From Bryobacterales bacterium (GTDB taxonomy: Bacteria > Acidobacteriota > Terriglobia > Bryobacterales > Bryobacteraceae): a stretch of DNA of 64,000 bases. Under the pieces are notes generated by a model. That model was not told where the DNA came from, did not search any database, and saw only the letters and a program-made list of their open reading frames with translations. Location of the stretch: NCBI GenBank assembly GCA_020847975.1, contig JADLBD010000180.1, positions 1 through 64,000 on the forward strand, read 5' to 3'. Every line of letters begins with the position of its first letter. Positions within the stretch are counted from its first letter, which is position 1. Shown one piece after another: positions 25,561 to 34,291 of this stretch. Position numbers and translations under genes: made by a program.

Positions 25561-26628
25561 GTGAAACACATGCGCATCGTCGTATCTCACTACGGCGGGC
25601 CCGATGAGCTTCGGGCGGTGGAAGAAGAGTGCCCGGATCCCAAGGCCGGTGAAGTGCGGGTGAAAGTGCTGGCCGCGGGTGTCGCCTTGCCGGACGTGAT
25701 GGCGCGAGAGGGGATTCATCCGGAGACGCCCCGGGTGCCCTTCACGCCCGGTTGGGATCTGGTTGGCGTGGTGGATCGCCCCGGCGCCGGCGTCTCCGGC
25801 ATCGAACCGGGCCAAATCGTCGCTGCGATGCCGATTCACGGCGCTTACGCGGAGTTTGTCTGCCTGGCGCAACGCGAACTGGTTCCTGTGCCATCCGGCT
25901 TGGACGCCGCCGAAGCTGTCAGCCTGGTGTTGAACTACATCACCGCGTACCAGATGTTGCACCATTGCGCTGAGGTCAAACCAGGCCGGCGCGTCCTGAT
26001 TCATGGCGCGGCAGGCGGGGTCGGCACGGCACTGCTACAGCTTGGGCGCCTCGAGGAGTTGGAAATGTATGGAACCTGTTCCTCCTCGGGGGCGGCGGCT
26101 GTTGCCGAAATGGGCGGCGTCCCAATCGACTACAAGCGCCAGGATTTTGTGAAGGAAATTCACCGCCTCACGGGTGACGGTGTGGACGCTGTCTTCGATC
26201 CCATTGGCGGCGCCCATCTCTGGCACTCCCGCAAGGCGCTCCGCCGCGGCGGAAAGGTGGTGGGCTACGGTCTTATCTCGTCCATCCGCGGGCAGGGATT
26301 GTCTTCCGGACGGCCGGGCCGCCGCCAACGTTTTCGCGGGAGCGCTATCTTCGCGTTGTACATCGGCGCAGGGTGGCTTCTTCCGGGCCGGAAACGAATT
26401 GTCCCCTATAGCATCCAGACACTCAAACGGCTGAAGCCGGAATTGTTCCGGCAGGATCTGATTGCCCTGCTTGACCTCCTGCAACAGCGGAAGGTCAAGC
26501 CCGTAATCGCCCATCGGATTCCACTTGCCGAGGCAAGGCGCGCGCAGGAGTTGCTCGGCCAGGGAGGCGTGATCGGCAAGATCGTGCTGTTGTGCAACGA
26601 ATCAACGATCGAGTCAGAACAGGCGTGA
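25561..26628 (+). CDS. Medium-chain dehydrogenase/quinone-oxidoreductase-like protein
   Basis: This 355-residue MDR-superfamily protein has a GroES-like N-domain (PGEVRVKV-like segment, PFTPGWDLVGVV) and a Rossmann domain with HGAAGGVGTALLQL. Zinc-binding cysteines are absent, as in quinone oxidoreductases (zeta-crystallin type) that reduce quinones or enones with NADPH. GAGG spaced five bases before the GTG at 25561 favours that start; the ATG at 25570 is the alternative. A downstream frame starts in a GTGA overlap with its stop codon. Confidence 0.85.
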   Translation: MKHMRIVVSHYGGPDELRAVEEECPDPKAGEVRVKVLAAGVALPDVMAREGIHPETPRVPFTPGWDLVGVVDRPGAGVSGIEPGQIVAAMPIHGAYAEFVCLAQRELVPVPSGLDAAEAVSLVLNYITAYQMLHHCAEVKPGRRVLIHGAAGGVGTALLQLGRLEELEMYGTCSSSGAAAVAEMGGVPIDYKRQDFVKEIHRLTGDGVDAVFDPIGGAHLWHSRKALRRGGKVVGYGLISSIRGQGLSSGRPGRRQRFRGSAIFALYIGAGWLLPGRKRIVPYSIQTLKRLKPELFRQDLIALLDLLQQRKVKPVIAHRIPLAEARRAQELLGQGGVIGKIVLLCNESTIESEQA

Positions 26629-27143
26629 GACGGCAAGCCGCGCGGCGGGTTCGCACGATTGCGAAACTGAGCTTACTGGCATCTCTCTTCACCGGCTGCG
26701 CGAAGAAGGCCGCGGACACAGTTCCTCGAGGCCCCGGCGGCTCCGCGCGGCTTCGTTATCCGGTTCTGCTGGCCGGCGAACACCGGCTGGTGGTGAAAGA
26801 CGACGATGGGAGCCTCACCACAACTTCTGCTGCCACCGGCCTGAACACCCAGTGCACCGTGCTCGATTCGAATGGCGATAGGAAGGCTCGGAGGGCGTCA
26901 GGCGAGAGCCTTTGCATAGAGCGCGAGCAGGCGGCTCCAGGCTTTTTCGGCCTGCGGCTCGTTGTAGACGCGGGAATCCGGAGGGCACCAGCCATGGGCG
27001 GCGCCGGCGTACACCTCGATTTCAGCGGGCAGATGCGCCTTGGCGAACGTCTCGCGCAGGACGTTCTTGTCATTGGGCGCCCGCTCGTCATCGTTCGAGG
27101 CGATGGCAATGAGGAACTGCGCTTTGGTTTTTGCAGCCTGTAG
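26625..27143 (+). pseudogene. Lipoprotein-like gene, probably 3'-truncated
   Basis: A GTG overlaps the MDR stop codon (GTGA), the usual sign of coupling. The product begins with arginines, then a hydrophobic stretch ending in a lipobox-like LFTGC, then about 65 residues of plausible secreted sequence (LVVKDDDGSLTTTS, LNTQCTVLDSNG). From about 26890 the frame simply runs antisense through the dienelactone hydrolase gene up to 27143, which cannot be native coding. The best reading is that the 5' part is a real lipoprotein gene whose 3' end was replaced. The family is not recognised. Confidence 0.35.
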
Positions 27144-27761
27144 ATGCGGGCTGTTGGGCGTGTCGCGGACAAGGCCGCCGCCATGGAACGAGGCCACGGC
27201 TCCCACGCGGTCCGGCGCCGCAGCCGCGGTGCGGAACGCCATCGGTCCGCCCATGCAATAACCTTGCGTGCCCATCTTGCGATTTTTGGCGACCTGTGGC
27301 TGGCGGTCCAGCCAGGCGATGAAGGCTTTCGCGTCGGTCATGTGGGTGGTTTCGTTGAGGCTCTGTGCGAGCGGCATCAGTTGCTGGATGGGGGTGGCGG
27401 AGCCGGCTTCGGCCGTGGGAGCTTTCTTAGTGCGATAGAACGGATTCACCACAAGCACGGAATAACCCGATTCGGCGAGCCGCTTGCCCATCTGGCGGAA
27501 TGCCGGCCGGAGGCCGAAGATGTCGGGCCAGACGAGAACGCCCGGAGCGGCTCCGCTGGCGGGGTGGACGAAATAGCAGTCGGCGGCTCCATCAGGCGTG
27601 GTCACCTTGACATCGGATTCCGCCACGGCTACCGCGTTGGCGGCCTGCGGCAGAGCCATGGCCACGCCCGCTCCGAGCAGGACGCCGAATTGCTTGCGTG
27701 TTACCAGACCGAGAGCTTCATACTTCTTCCGGTCTTCCTCGAAATGATCCTGATCACACAT
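26898..27761 (-). CDS. Dienelactone hydrolase family protein, exported
   Basis: This 287-residue alpha/beta hydrolase has the nucleophile motif GYCMGG (Cys169, the cysteine typical of dienelactone hydrolases), with the Asp in IASNDDERAP and the His in GAAHGW. The N-terminus carries TRKQFGVLLGAGVAMALPQAANA (21-43), a Tat-like or Sec signal placed behind a 20-residue acidic leader. The ATG at 27761 has AGGAGG eight bases upstream; the frame extends to 27953 without a better start. Dienelactone hydrolases open lactones in chloro-aromatic breakdown, which fits the extradiol dioxygenase encoded divergently. Confidence 0.88.
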   Translation of the reverse strand: MCDQDHFEEDRKKYEALGLVTRKQFGVLLGAGVAMALPQAANAVAVAESDVKVTTPDGAADCYFVHPASGAAPGVLVWPDIFGLRPAFRQMGKRLAESGYSVLVVNPFYRTKKAPTAEAGSATPIQQLMPLAQSLNETTHMTDAKAFIAWLDRQPQVAKNRKMGTQGYCMGGPMAFRTAAAAPDRVGAVASFHGGGLVRDTPNSPHLQAAKTKAQFLIAIASNDDERAPNDKNVLRETFAKAHLPAEIEVYAGAAHGWCPPDSRVYNEPQAEKAWSRLLALYAKALA

Positions 27762-28093
27762 AGTTCCCCTCCTGTTTACCGTCGCGTTTGAGCCCAGTCG
27801 ATCGAAACGTGACTTATATTCTACCGCCGGCGGGGGAACCCGTACGCAGCTTGACGTGAGGCGCTCCGCCGGCAAACGTTTCCCGGCATTTATAGTCCAC
27901 CAGCAGTTCATTGCGGCATTCGACAAGAACACGGGCAAGCAAGTCTGACGCACCAGCCGCTCGATTCACGTTCAAGGCTCGGATCGCCAGACCGGCTGGT
28001 CAACCTCCTACATTTTGCGAGATCAGACGTCCGCTGCCAGATGTACAATTGGCACTACGATCCGGAACTGGAATCTTGAAAGGAGCAGCCACC
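27762..28093. other. 332-base spacer between divergent hydrolase and dioxygenase
   Basis: There is no supported gene here. The left end holds the hydrolase Shine-Dalgarno, and the right end has AGGAG before the dioxygenase start. TATAAG on the minus strand near 27812 and TGTACAAT on the plus strand near 28043 are possible -10 elements without convincing -35 partners. No repeats or strong hairpins were seen. Confidence 0.4.
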
Positions 28094-29020
28094 ATGGCCA
28101 GCGTGTCTCAACTCGGCTATATAGGCATCGGCGCCAGCGATGTGAAGGCCTGGCATGATCTCGCCACACACGTTCTCGGGATGCAGGTGATCCCGGGTGA
28201 TGAGAGATCCACATCTTACCTTCGGATGGACGAATATCACCATCGGGTGGAACTACGGCCGAGCGGAAGCGACGATCTCGATTTCGCCGGCTGGGAGGCG
28301 CCGGACCAGGCGACACTGCATCGTGTGGCGCAGCAACTGGAGGACGGCGGTGTGAAAGTGACCGCGGGCACAAGGGACGAGGCTGATGGCCGCCGGGTGA
28401 TCGACCTGATCCACTGCGTAGATCCAAGCGGCGTGAGAACGGAGATTTTCTGCGGGCGCCCGATCAACTCGAAGCCTTTTCATGCGGGCCGCCCCATTTC
28501 GGGATTCAAGACCGGCGAGATGGGCCTGGGGCACATGGTTCTGTGCACTCCGAGCCTCGAGGAGTCACTGCGGTTTTACCGCGATTTGCTCGGGTTTCGG
28601 GTCTCGGATTTCACCGAAGTTCGCTTCCCCGGAGGAGGGCTGCGCCTTGCCTTCCTGCACTGCAATCCGCGCCATCACTCCGTGGCTTTCCTGGAGACAA
28701 AGGGTGCTCCAAAGCGGATCAATCATTTCATGCTGGAATGCAATTCTCTGCTCGACGTGGGCATCGGGCGCGACCTGTGCATGCAGCGCGGGGTTCCGAT
28801 CGGGATTGACCTTGGCTGCCACATGAACGACCGCATGGTTTCGTTCTATCTGGCGAATCCTTCCGGTTTCGCAGTGGAATACGGATGGGGAGGACGCATG
28901 ATCGACGATAGTGTTTGGCAAGCGGAGCATTACGACACGGTGGAGAGCATATGGGGGCACCCGGAACTCAAGGCGATGGTGGCGAATATGGCCGCGCGGG
29001 CGGCAGGATCGGGACAATAA
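28094..29020 (+). CDS. Extradiol ring-cleavage dioxygenase, BphC-like
   Basis: This 308-residue two-domain vicinal-oxygen-chelate protein is of the 2,3-dihydroxybiphenyl 1,2-dioxygenase type, cleaving catechols next to the diol with Fe(II). Domain 1 (1-135) has LGYIGIGASDVKAW and FAGWEAP. Domain 2 carries the 2-His-1-Glu iron site: GHMVLCTP (His147), INHFMLE (His211) and FAVEYGW (Glu262). HHSVAFLE (194-201) supplies the second-shell histidine. The start ATG has GGAG nine bases before it; an upstream open frame lacks family similarity. With the hydrolase and the class IV aminotransferase it may form an aromatic-catabolism island. Confidence 0.9.
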   Translation: MASVSQLGYIGIGASDVKAWHDLATHVLGMQVIPGDERSTSYLRMDEYHHRVELRPSGSDDLDFAGWEAPDQATLHRVAQQLEDGGVKVTAGTRDEADGRRVIDLIHCVDPSGVRTEIFCGRPINSKPFHAGRPISGFKTGEMGLGHMVLCTPSLEESLRFYRDLLGFRVSDFTEVRFPGGGLRLAFLHCNPRHHSVAFLETKGAPKRINHFMLECNSLLDVGIGRDLCMQRGVPIGIDLGCHMNDRMVSFYLANPSGFAVEYGWGGRMIDDSVWQAEHYDTVESIWGHPELKAMVANMAARAAGSGQ

Positions 29021-29093
29021 TCGTGGCACTGGGTGCGAGCGTGCTGCCGGGAACCGGCAAAGGGATAGGAACGGCTAAGATAGCAGAGACACC

Positions 29094-30020
29094 ATGACAC
29101 AGCCGAACAACAGCCGCATTGCCTGGTTCAATGGAAAGTTCCTACCTGAAAACCAGGTGCTGATCTCCTTCCGCGACCGGGGCTGGAGGTACGGAGACGG
29201 AGCCTTCGACATGACGCGCACCTTTCACGGGCGGCCGTTCCGCCTGAAGGAGCACATTGACCGCTTCTATCGCTCGCTGCGCTATTTACGGCTGGATCCC
29301 GGCGTGAGTCCGCAGGAGTTGATCGACATCTCGGAGCAGATTGTGGCGCGGAATGAACATCTCCGCGCGGCGGCGGGCGATTGGTGGATCGGGCAACGGG
29401 TGAGCCGCGGCGTGGACCCGATCGGGGATGAAGCGCCGGAGCACAAAGGTCCGAACGTGGTTGTGGAATGCACGCCGCTGCCGCTGAAGGCGCGTGCGCG
29501 CCAGTACCGCGACGGGTTCAGCGTGTGGACGCCGGCGCAGCGGCGGATCGCGCCGGATATGCTCAGCCCGCGGGCGAAGACGCACAACTACCTGAACATG
29601 ATTGTGGCGGAGCAGTCAGTGAAAGCGCACGATCCCGACGGATGGGCGCTGCTGCTGGATGTCAACGGCAATCTTGCCGAGGGGATCGGGTGCAACGTGT
29701 TTGTGGTCCGCGACGGGAAGCTGCATACGCCGAGTGAGCAGTATGTTCTTCCCGGCATCAGCCGCCAGATGACGCTTGACCTGGCGCACAAGCTCAGCAT
29801 TGCCGTCATCGAGGGGAACATTGACCTGTTCGACGCGGCCAACGCCGATGAGATGTTTCTCACCTCGACGAGCCTCTGTATCGCCGGCGTGCGGCGCTTC
29901 AATGGAGCCGCGGTGGGCGACGGGCGCACGCCCGGCCCGGTTACACAGCGCCTGATTGATGCCTACATTGCCGAGGTGGGATGCGATTTCGTGAAGCAGT
30001 ATCTTGACCGGCTGAGTTAA
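29094..30020 (+). CDS. Class IV PLP aminotransferase (BCAT/D-AAT family)
   Basis: This 308-residue fold-type IV PLP enzyme has the lysine in SPRAKTHNYLN (Lys162), EGIGCNVFVV downstream as the PLP phosphate-binding segment, and TSTSLCIAGV near the C-terminus. The family includes branched-chain aminotransferase, D-amino-acid transaminase and 4-amino-4-deoxychorismate lyase. The sequence FRDRGWRYGDGAFDMTRTF and the length suit a BCAT-like or (R)-selective transaminase, but the substrate cannot be fixed. It is 73 bases downstream of the dioxygenase on the same strand. Confidence 0.85.
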   Translation: MTQPNNSRIAWFNGKFLPENQVLISFRDRGWRYGDGAFDMTRTFHGRPFRLKEHIDRFYRSLRYLRLDPGVSPQELIDISEQIVARNEHLRAAAGDWWIGQRVSRGVDPIGDEAPEHKGPNVVVECTPLPLKARARQYRDGFSVWTPAQRRIAPDMLSPRAKTHNYLNMIVAEQSVKAHDPDGWALLLDVNGNLAEGIGCNVFVVRDGKLHTPSEQYVLPGISRQMTLDLAHKLSIAVIEGNIDLFDAANADEMFLTSTSLCIAGVRRFNGAAVGDGRTPGPVTQRLIDAYIAEVGCDFVKQYLDRLS

Positions 30021-30051
30021 CGCCGAGTCTTGACGGACAACGCAAACCAGT

Positions 30052-30486
30052 CTAACTTGCAGCGAAAGGATTGACCCAGCGCACATTTGGAAACCGCCTG
30101 AAATCCTGGTCTGTCGAGGCCAGAGTGGCTCCATACTCCATGGCAAGGGCAGCCAGAACTGCGTCCGTCACCAGGGGTCCTACCGCGCGGTGTCCCGTTA
30201 CCAGACGCCTGAGGATCTCTCCATGTCTAGCGCCCGGCCCGACGGGGACCACGTCCGGTTGACCGAGCCACGCCTCGATAATGGCGAATGCCCGTTCCGG
30301 CGCCAGGGGACTGGGCCAGATTCTCGCACTCGTGCCGATACGCAGAAACGCCCACACCGTGATCCATGGCAGCCCGATCGTTTCGCCGCTTGCCAGGAGT
30401 TCATCGAGCCACGCCGCCGCCGCGGCTTGCTCCGGCGCATCGGTGTTATACGCATAGAGCAGGATATTCGCATCGGGGAGAGTCAC
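30052..30486 (-). CDS. vapC: VapC-type PIN-domain toxin
   Basis: This 144-residue PIN-domain ribonuclease has the first Asp in LPDANILLYAY (Asp5) and the distal acidic cluster in VTDAVLAALAMEYGATLASTDQDF. The second acidic position of many PIN domains is alanine here (VWAFLRI), as is usual for this mycobacterial-type subfamily. The GTG start overlaps the vapB stop by four bases (GTGA), so toxin follows antitoxin in the standard order. Both genes look intact. Confidence 0.88.
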   Translation of the reverse strand: MTLPDANILLYAYNTDAPEQAAAAAWLDELLASGETIGLPWITVWAFLRIGTSARIWPSPLAPERAFAIIEAWLGQPDVVPVGPGARHGEILRRLVTGHRAVGPLVTDAVLAALAMEYGATLASTDQDFRRFPNVRWVNPFAAS

Positions 30487-30734
30487 CGCCGCAACTCGCC
30501 TTCGGCGTACTCGAGCAGAGCCGCGACGTCATCGAAGTTCAGTCCGTCTTTCCGGCCCATGGGCACAGGTTCAATTCGAAGGGTCCGGCGGGCAGGGCGT
30601 TGGGCAGCGGCGAGCAATCCCAGACGCAAAAGGTCATTCAGCGTTTCGCGAAACGAGGCGCCACGGACCTTGGACTCGCGTTGGACACGCTCCATGACGT
30701 CCTCGTCGAGAGTCACCGTAGTCCTGATGCTCAT
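30483..30734 (-). CDS. vapB: VapB-type ribbon-helix-helix antitoxin
   Basis: This 83-residue protein has the N-terminal strand MSIRTTVTLDEDVMERV and then helices ending SFRETLNDLLRLGLLAA, a ribbon-helix-helix DNA-binding dimer. The C-terminal half (PVPMGRKDGLNFDDVAALLEYAEG) is the toxin-binding tail. It precedes vapC with a four-base overlap and should repress the pair. It is located between the class IV aminotransferase and the MacB-like permease. Confidence 0.88.
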   Translation of the reverse strand: MSIRTTVTLDEDVMERVQRESKVRGASFRETLNDLLRLGLLAAAQRPARRTLRIEPVPMGRKDGLNFDDVAALLEYAEGELRR

Positions 30735-30760
30735 GATGTCTCGAGTTTAGCATCCGGGAA

Positions 30761-31975
30761 TCATTCAAACCTCAGCGCCTCGATCGGGTCGAGTTCCGCG
30801 GCCTTGCGGGCCGGGTAATACCCGAAGAAAACCCCGATCGCCATGGAAAAGATGGCGGACCCGAAGACCGCCGTAGTCGAGATCAATTGCGGCCATTGGA
30901 AGACGCGGGAGAGGACAAACGACGTGCCCACCCCAACGAGAATGCCCAGCAGGCCGCCGGTGAGTCCGAGCACGACGGACTCGATGAGGAACTGATACTG
31001 CACGTGGCGCGAGCGTGCGCCGACGGCCATACGGATGCCGATCTCGCGCGTCCGTTCGGTTACGGAAACCAACATGATGTTCATGATGCCGATACCGCCC
31101 ACGAGCAGCGAGACCGCGGCGATTCCGCCAAGCAGCATGGTCATGACTTTGGAAGCCTGCTCGGCGGTTTCGGCGACGTCGGTGAGGTTGCGGACGGTGA
31201 AGTCATCGTCCTGCCCGGGGCGGATATTGTGCCGCTGGCGGAGGATGGCGGTGATCTCTTTTTGCGCCTCGGCGGTGGCGGAGGCGCTGACGGCGGAGAA
31301 ACTGGCCGAGGGAATGTAAGTGGTGGCCAGCAGCTTCTTCATCACCGTGGTGTACGGCATCACGATGGTATCGTCCTGATCCTGGCCGAACTGGCTCTGG
31401 CCCTTTGCCACCAGGACGCCCACCACACGGAACGGCAGGTTGCGGACGCGGATGATCTGGCCCACGGGGTTGAGGCCGGGGAATAGCTGATTGGCGACTG
31501 TCTGTCCGATGACCGCAACACGCGCGGCGGTGCGGACATCGGTTTCGCTGAAGAATTCCCCGGAGGCGACGGCACGGGCGCGGATAGAGAGGTAACTGGC
31601 GTTGGCGCCTTCGGCGCGGGTGGTCCAGTTCTGATTCCCGAAGACCAGCGGGACCGCTGTGGAGACGGTTGGCGTAGCCGCAGCCACTGCCGGAGCCTCG
31701 CGCAAGATTGCCTCGACGTCTTCCGGGGTCAGAGTGGTGCTGGTGCCCAGGCCGCCGCGGAAGCCGCCGCTCTTCTGGCTGCCCGCCATCACCACGAGGA
31801 GGTTGGTCCCCATGCCTGCGATCTGCGACTGCACCTGCTGCTGCGCGCCTTGCCCCAGGCTGACCATCGCAATGACGGAGGCGACGCCGATGATGATGCC
31901 GAGCATGGTGAGCGCGGAGCGGACTTTGTTTCGCGCCAGCGCGCGGAGGGCGATGCGTAAGAGATCGAGGATCAT
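30761..31975 (-). CDS. MacB-type ABC transporter permease
   Basis: This 404-residue permease has one N-terminal TM helix (about 20-45), a large periplasmic MacB_PCD domain (about 50-250, GTNLLVVMAGSQ, ARVAVIGQTVANQLF), and three TM helices at the C-terminus with the FtsX signature EIGIRMAVGAR. It pairs with the ATPase encoded upstream (ATGA overlap at 31972-31975) and the periplasmic adaptor to form a tripartite efflux or lipoprotein/peptide-extrusion pump with a TolC partner not present here. Confidence 0.9.
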   Translation of the reverse strand: MILDLLRIALRALARNKVRSALTMLGIIIGVASVIAMVSLGQGAQQQVQSQIAGMGTNLLVVMAGSQKSGGFRGGLGTSTTLTPEDVEAILREAPAVAAATPTVSTAVPLVFGNQNWTTRAEGANASYLSIRARAVASGEFFSETDVRTAARVAVIGQTVANQLFPGLNPVGQIIRVRNLPFRVVGVLVAKGQSQFGQDQDDTIVMPYTTVMKKLLATTYIPSASFSAVSASATAEAQKEITAILRQRHNIRPGQDDDFTVRNLTDVAETAEQASKVMTMLLGGIAAVSLLVGGIGIMNIMLVSVTERTREIGIRMAVGARSRHVQYQFLIESVVLGLTGGLLGILVGVGTSFVLSRVFQWPQLISTTAVFGSAIFSMAIGVFFGYYPARKAAELDPIEALRFE

Positions 31976-32742
31976 GACAATGTCACCTCCAACGGTTTTT
32001 CATAGAGGCTCGAGGCGAGTTCCACGCGCGCGTCGCGCCGCTGCCGGACGGGCTGGTCGAGGATGATCCGGCCGTCCTTCATCACCACGATGCGCTTGGC
32101 GAACTGGGCGATATCGGGTTCGTGCGTCACCAAAACGACCGTGTTTCCCGAACTGCGGTTGAGAAGCTGGAACAGTTCCATGATCTCGACCGAGGTGCGG
32201 CTATCCAGGTTGCCCGTGGGCTCGTCAGCGAGAAGGAGCGACGGGTGGTTGACGAGCGCACGGGCAATGGCGACGCGCTGCTGCTGGCCGCCGGATAGCT
32301 GGTTCGGATGGCTGCTTTCCTTCTGCGCCAGGCCGACGGCGGCGAGCGCCTGCCGGCTGCGGCGATGCCGTTCGAGGGCCGGAACACCGGCATAGATGAG
32401 CGGCAGTTCCACGTTTTCGATGGCGCTGGTGCGGCTGAGCAGGTTGAAGCCCTGGAAGACGAAACCGATCTTGCGGTTGCGCACGTCCGCGCGCTGGTCT
32501 TTGCTCAGTTCGGAAACGTCCACCCCATCGAGGTGATAGGTTCCCCGCGTGGGATGGTCGAGGCAGCCGATCAGGTTCATGAGAGTCGATTTGCCGGAGC
32601 CGGAGGCGCCCATGATGGCGACAAACTCGCCGCGATCCACGCGGAGAGAAACGCCGCGCAAGGCGTGCACACGAATGGCTCCCGTCTCGTAGATCTTATG
32701 GACGTTCGCCAGTTCAATGACGGGCTTGGTTTCACCGGACAT
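31972..32742 (-). CDS. MacB-type ABC transporter ATP-binding protein
   Basis: This 256-residue ATPase belongs to the LolD/MacB group: Walker A GASGSGKST (45-53), Q-loop FVFQGFN, signature LSGGQQQR (149-156), Walker B LLLADEPTGNLD (169-180), H-loop VTHEPD. The usual MacB gene fuses this domain to the permease; here the two are separate. The start at 32742 shares one base with the adaptor's stop codon (TGATG), and the 3' end overlaps the permease start. Confidence 0.92.
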   Translation of the reverse strand: MSGETKPVIELANVHKIYETGAIRVHALRGVSLRVDRGEFVAIMGASGSGKSTLMNLIGCLDHPTRGTYHLDGVDVSELSKDQRADVRNRKIGFVFQGFNLLSRTSAIENVELPLIYAGVPALERHRRSRQALAAVGLAQKESSHPNQLSGGQQQRVAIARALVNHPSLLLADEPTGNLDSRTSVEIMELFQLLNRSSGNTVVLVTHEPDIAQFAKRIVVMKDGRIILDQPVRQRRDARVELASSLYEKPLEVTLS

Positions 32743-34187
32743 CAGCGTCGCCCTCCTCTCATGGGATTCAACGGGTTCGCCGCGCCTTGAGGCGTCTGTC
32801 CCAGCGCGATCATCGGAACCGCAATGCGGTCGCCCTGTTGGAGATCGCCGCTGACGACTTCCGTGGAAACTCCGTCGGTCAGGCCAAGGCGGAGGCGTAC
32901 TGGCTGGAGCGTGCCGGCGGTTTCCTTCCACACCACGGGTGCGCGGGAAGTGCGTGGCGTCTCCACGGCCGGGGCGGCTGCTTCCTGCGGACGGAAGCGA
33001 AGCGCGGTGTTCGGAATCAGCAGCACGTTCTGCCGGCTGTCCACCGTCGCCGTGATATTGGCCGTCATGCCCGGCTTCAACTTGAGGTCGGGGTTCTCCA
33101 CGTCGATGACGGCTGTATAGGTGGTGACGTTCTGCACCACTTGTGGGGCCAGGCGGACGGAGGAAATCTTTCCGTTGAAGGTATCCCGCGGGAAGGCGTC
33201 CACCGTGAATGTGGCTTTGTCGCCGGACCGAAGCTGGCCGACATCGGCCTCGTCCACATCGGCAAGCACCTGCATGTGCGTCAGATCGTTGGCGATGAGG
33301 AAGAGCGTGGGCGATTGCAGGCTGGCCGCCACGGTCTGGCCGACGTCTACGTTGCGCGATACCACGACACCGTCAATAGGGGCGCGAATCACACTACGGT
33401 CGAGATTGACCTTCGCCGCCACGGCAGCCGCATCCGCCTGCTTGACGTCAGCCTGGGCCTGTTCGAGTTGCGCGCGGGCGGAAAGAGCCTGCGCCTTGGC
33501 CTGATTAGCCTGAGCCACGGCCTGCGCCTTTTGAGCCACGGCCTGGGTAAGTGCAGCCTTTGCGGAGTCCAACTGCTGCCGCGGCACGGCCTGCGCTTCC
33601 ATCAGGAGGTTCGTGCGATTGAAGGTCACCTGAGCGTCGTTGACGACGGATTCGGCGCGCTCGACGTTAGCCTCGGCGGCCTGCACGGCGGCATCAGCAT
33701 TCGTAATTCCGCTGCGAGCGGTCTCCACGCGCGCCTGCGCGCTGTGAAGATTGGCGACGGCCTGGTTGTACTGCGCCTGGAATTGAGATGGATCGAGGCG
33801 CGCGATGACCTCGCCGGCCCGGACACGGTCATTGAAATCGGCGTGCAGTTCCGACACCGTACCGGAGACCTGGGTGCCTACCTGAACGGTGACGACTGCC
33901 TGTACCTTCCCGGTGGCGGTGATGGTCTTGAAGATATTGCCGCGGTTGACTGTTACCAGGGAATACGTGGGCGCCGGCTGACGTGTGAGACTCCGCCAGA
34001 TGAGGAATCCGGCTGTGCCGATCGCAGCCAGGATCGCCGCCGCAATCCAGTAGCGAACCGGGCCGCGCCGCCGCGCGGGTGGCTCCTCCAAGGGAGGAGG
34101 CAACTCCAGGAAGGGCGGCTCTTGCGGCGCGGCCAAACCTTCCTTCTTGGGCTCCTCCAAAAGGGATTTTTCTGCAAGATGATTCAT
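32742..34187 (-). CDS. MacA/HlyD-type periplasmic adaptor protein
   Basis: This 481-residue membrane-fusion protein has a Pro/Glu-rich cytoplasmic N-terminus (about 1-40), one TM helix (YWIAAAILAAIGTAGFLIW), a lipoyl half-motif (TATGKVQAVVTVQVGTQVSG), a long coiled-coil hairpin of Ala/Gln-rich heptads (about 140-255), the second lipoyl half (RAPIDGVVVSRNVDVGQTV), then beta-barrel and membrane-proximal domains. AAAGGAG precedes the ATG at 34187. It is first in a three-gene efflux operon with the ATPase and permease. The substrate is unknown. Confidence 0.9.
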   Translation of the reverse strand: MNHLAEKSLLEEPKKEGLAAPQEPPFLELPPPLEEPPARRRGPVRYWIAAAILAAIGTAGFLIWRSLTRQPAPTYSLVTVNRGNIFKTITATGKVQAVVTVQVGTQVSGTVSELHADFNDRVRAGEVIARLDPSQFQAQYNQAVANLHSAQARVETARSGITNADAAVQAAEANVERAESVVNDAQVTFNRTNLLMEAQAVPRQQLDSAKAALTQAVAQKAQAVAQANQAKAQALSARAQLEQAQADVKQADAAAVAAKVNLDRSVIRAPIDGVVVSRNVDVGQTVAASLQSPTLFLIANDLTHMQVLADVDEADVGQLRSGDKATFTVDAFPRDTFNGKISSVRLAPQVVQNVTTYTAVIDVENPDLKLKPGMTANITATVDSRQNVLLIPNTALRFRPQEAAAPAVETPRTSRAPVVWKETAGTLQPVRLRLGLTDGVSTEVVSGDLQQGDRIAVPMIALGQTPQGAANPLNPMRGGRR

Positions 34188-34291
34188 GAGAGTCGCTCCT
34201 TTGCCTTCACTCATAGACTCCCACTGGAATGTAAAGCAACTATTTGGCCAAGAGGGGAGAAACGTAAAGATTTGGTAAAGACGGCCGTCGT

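Noticed and set aside
30052-30734. VapBC as a broken toxin-antitoxin pair
   Set aside because: Both genes are full length with the normal four-base overlap; the alanine at the second acidic position of VapC is usual for its subfamily, so no inactivation is claimed.
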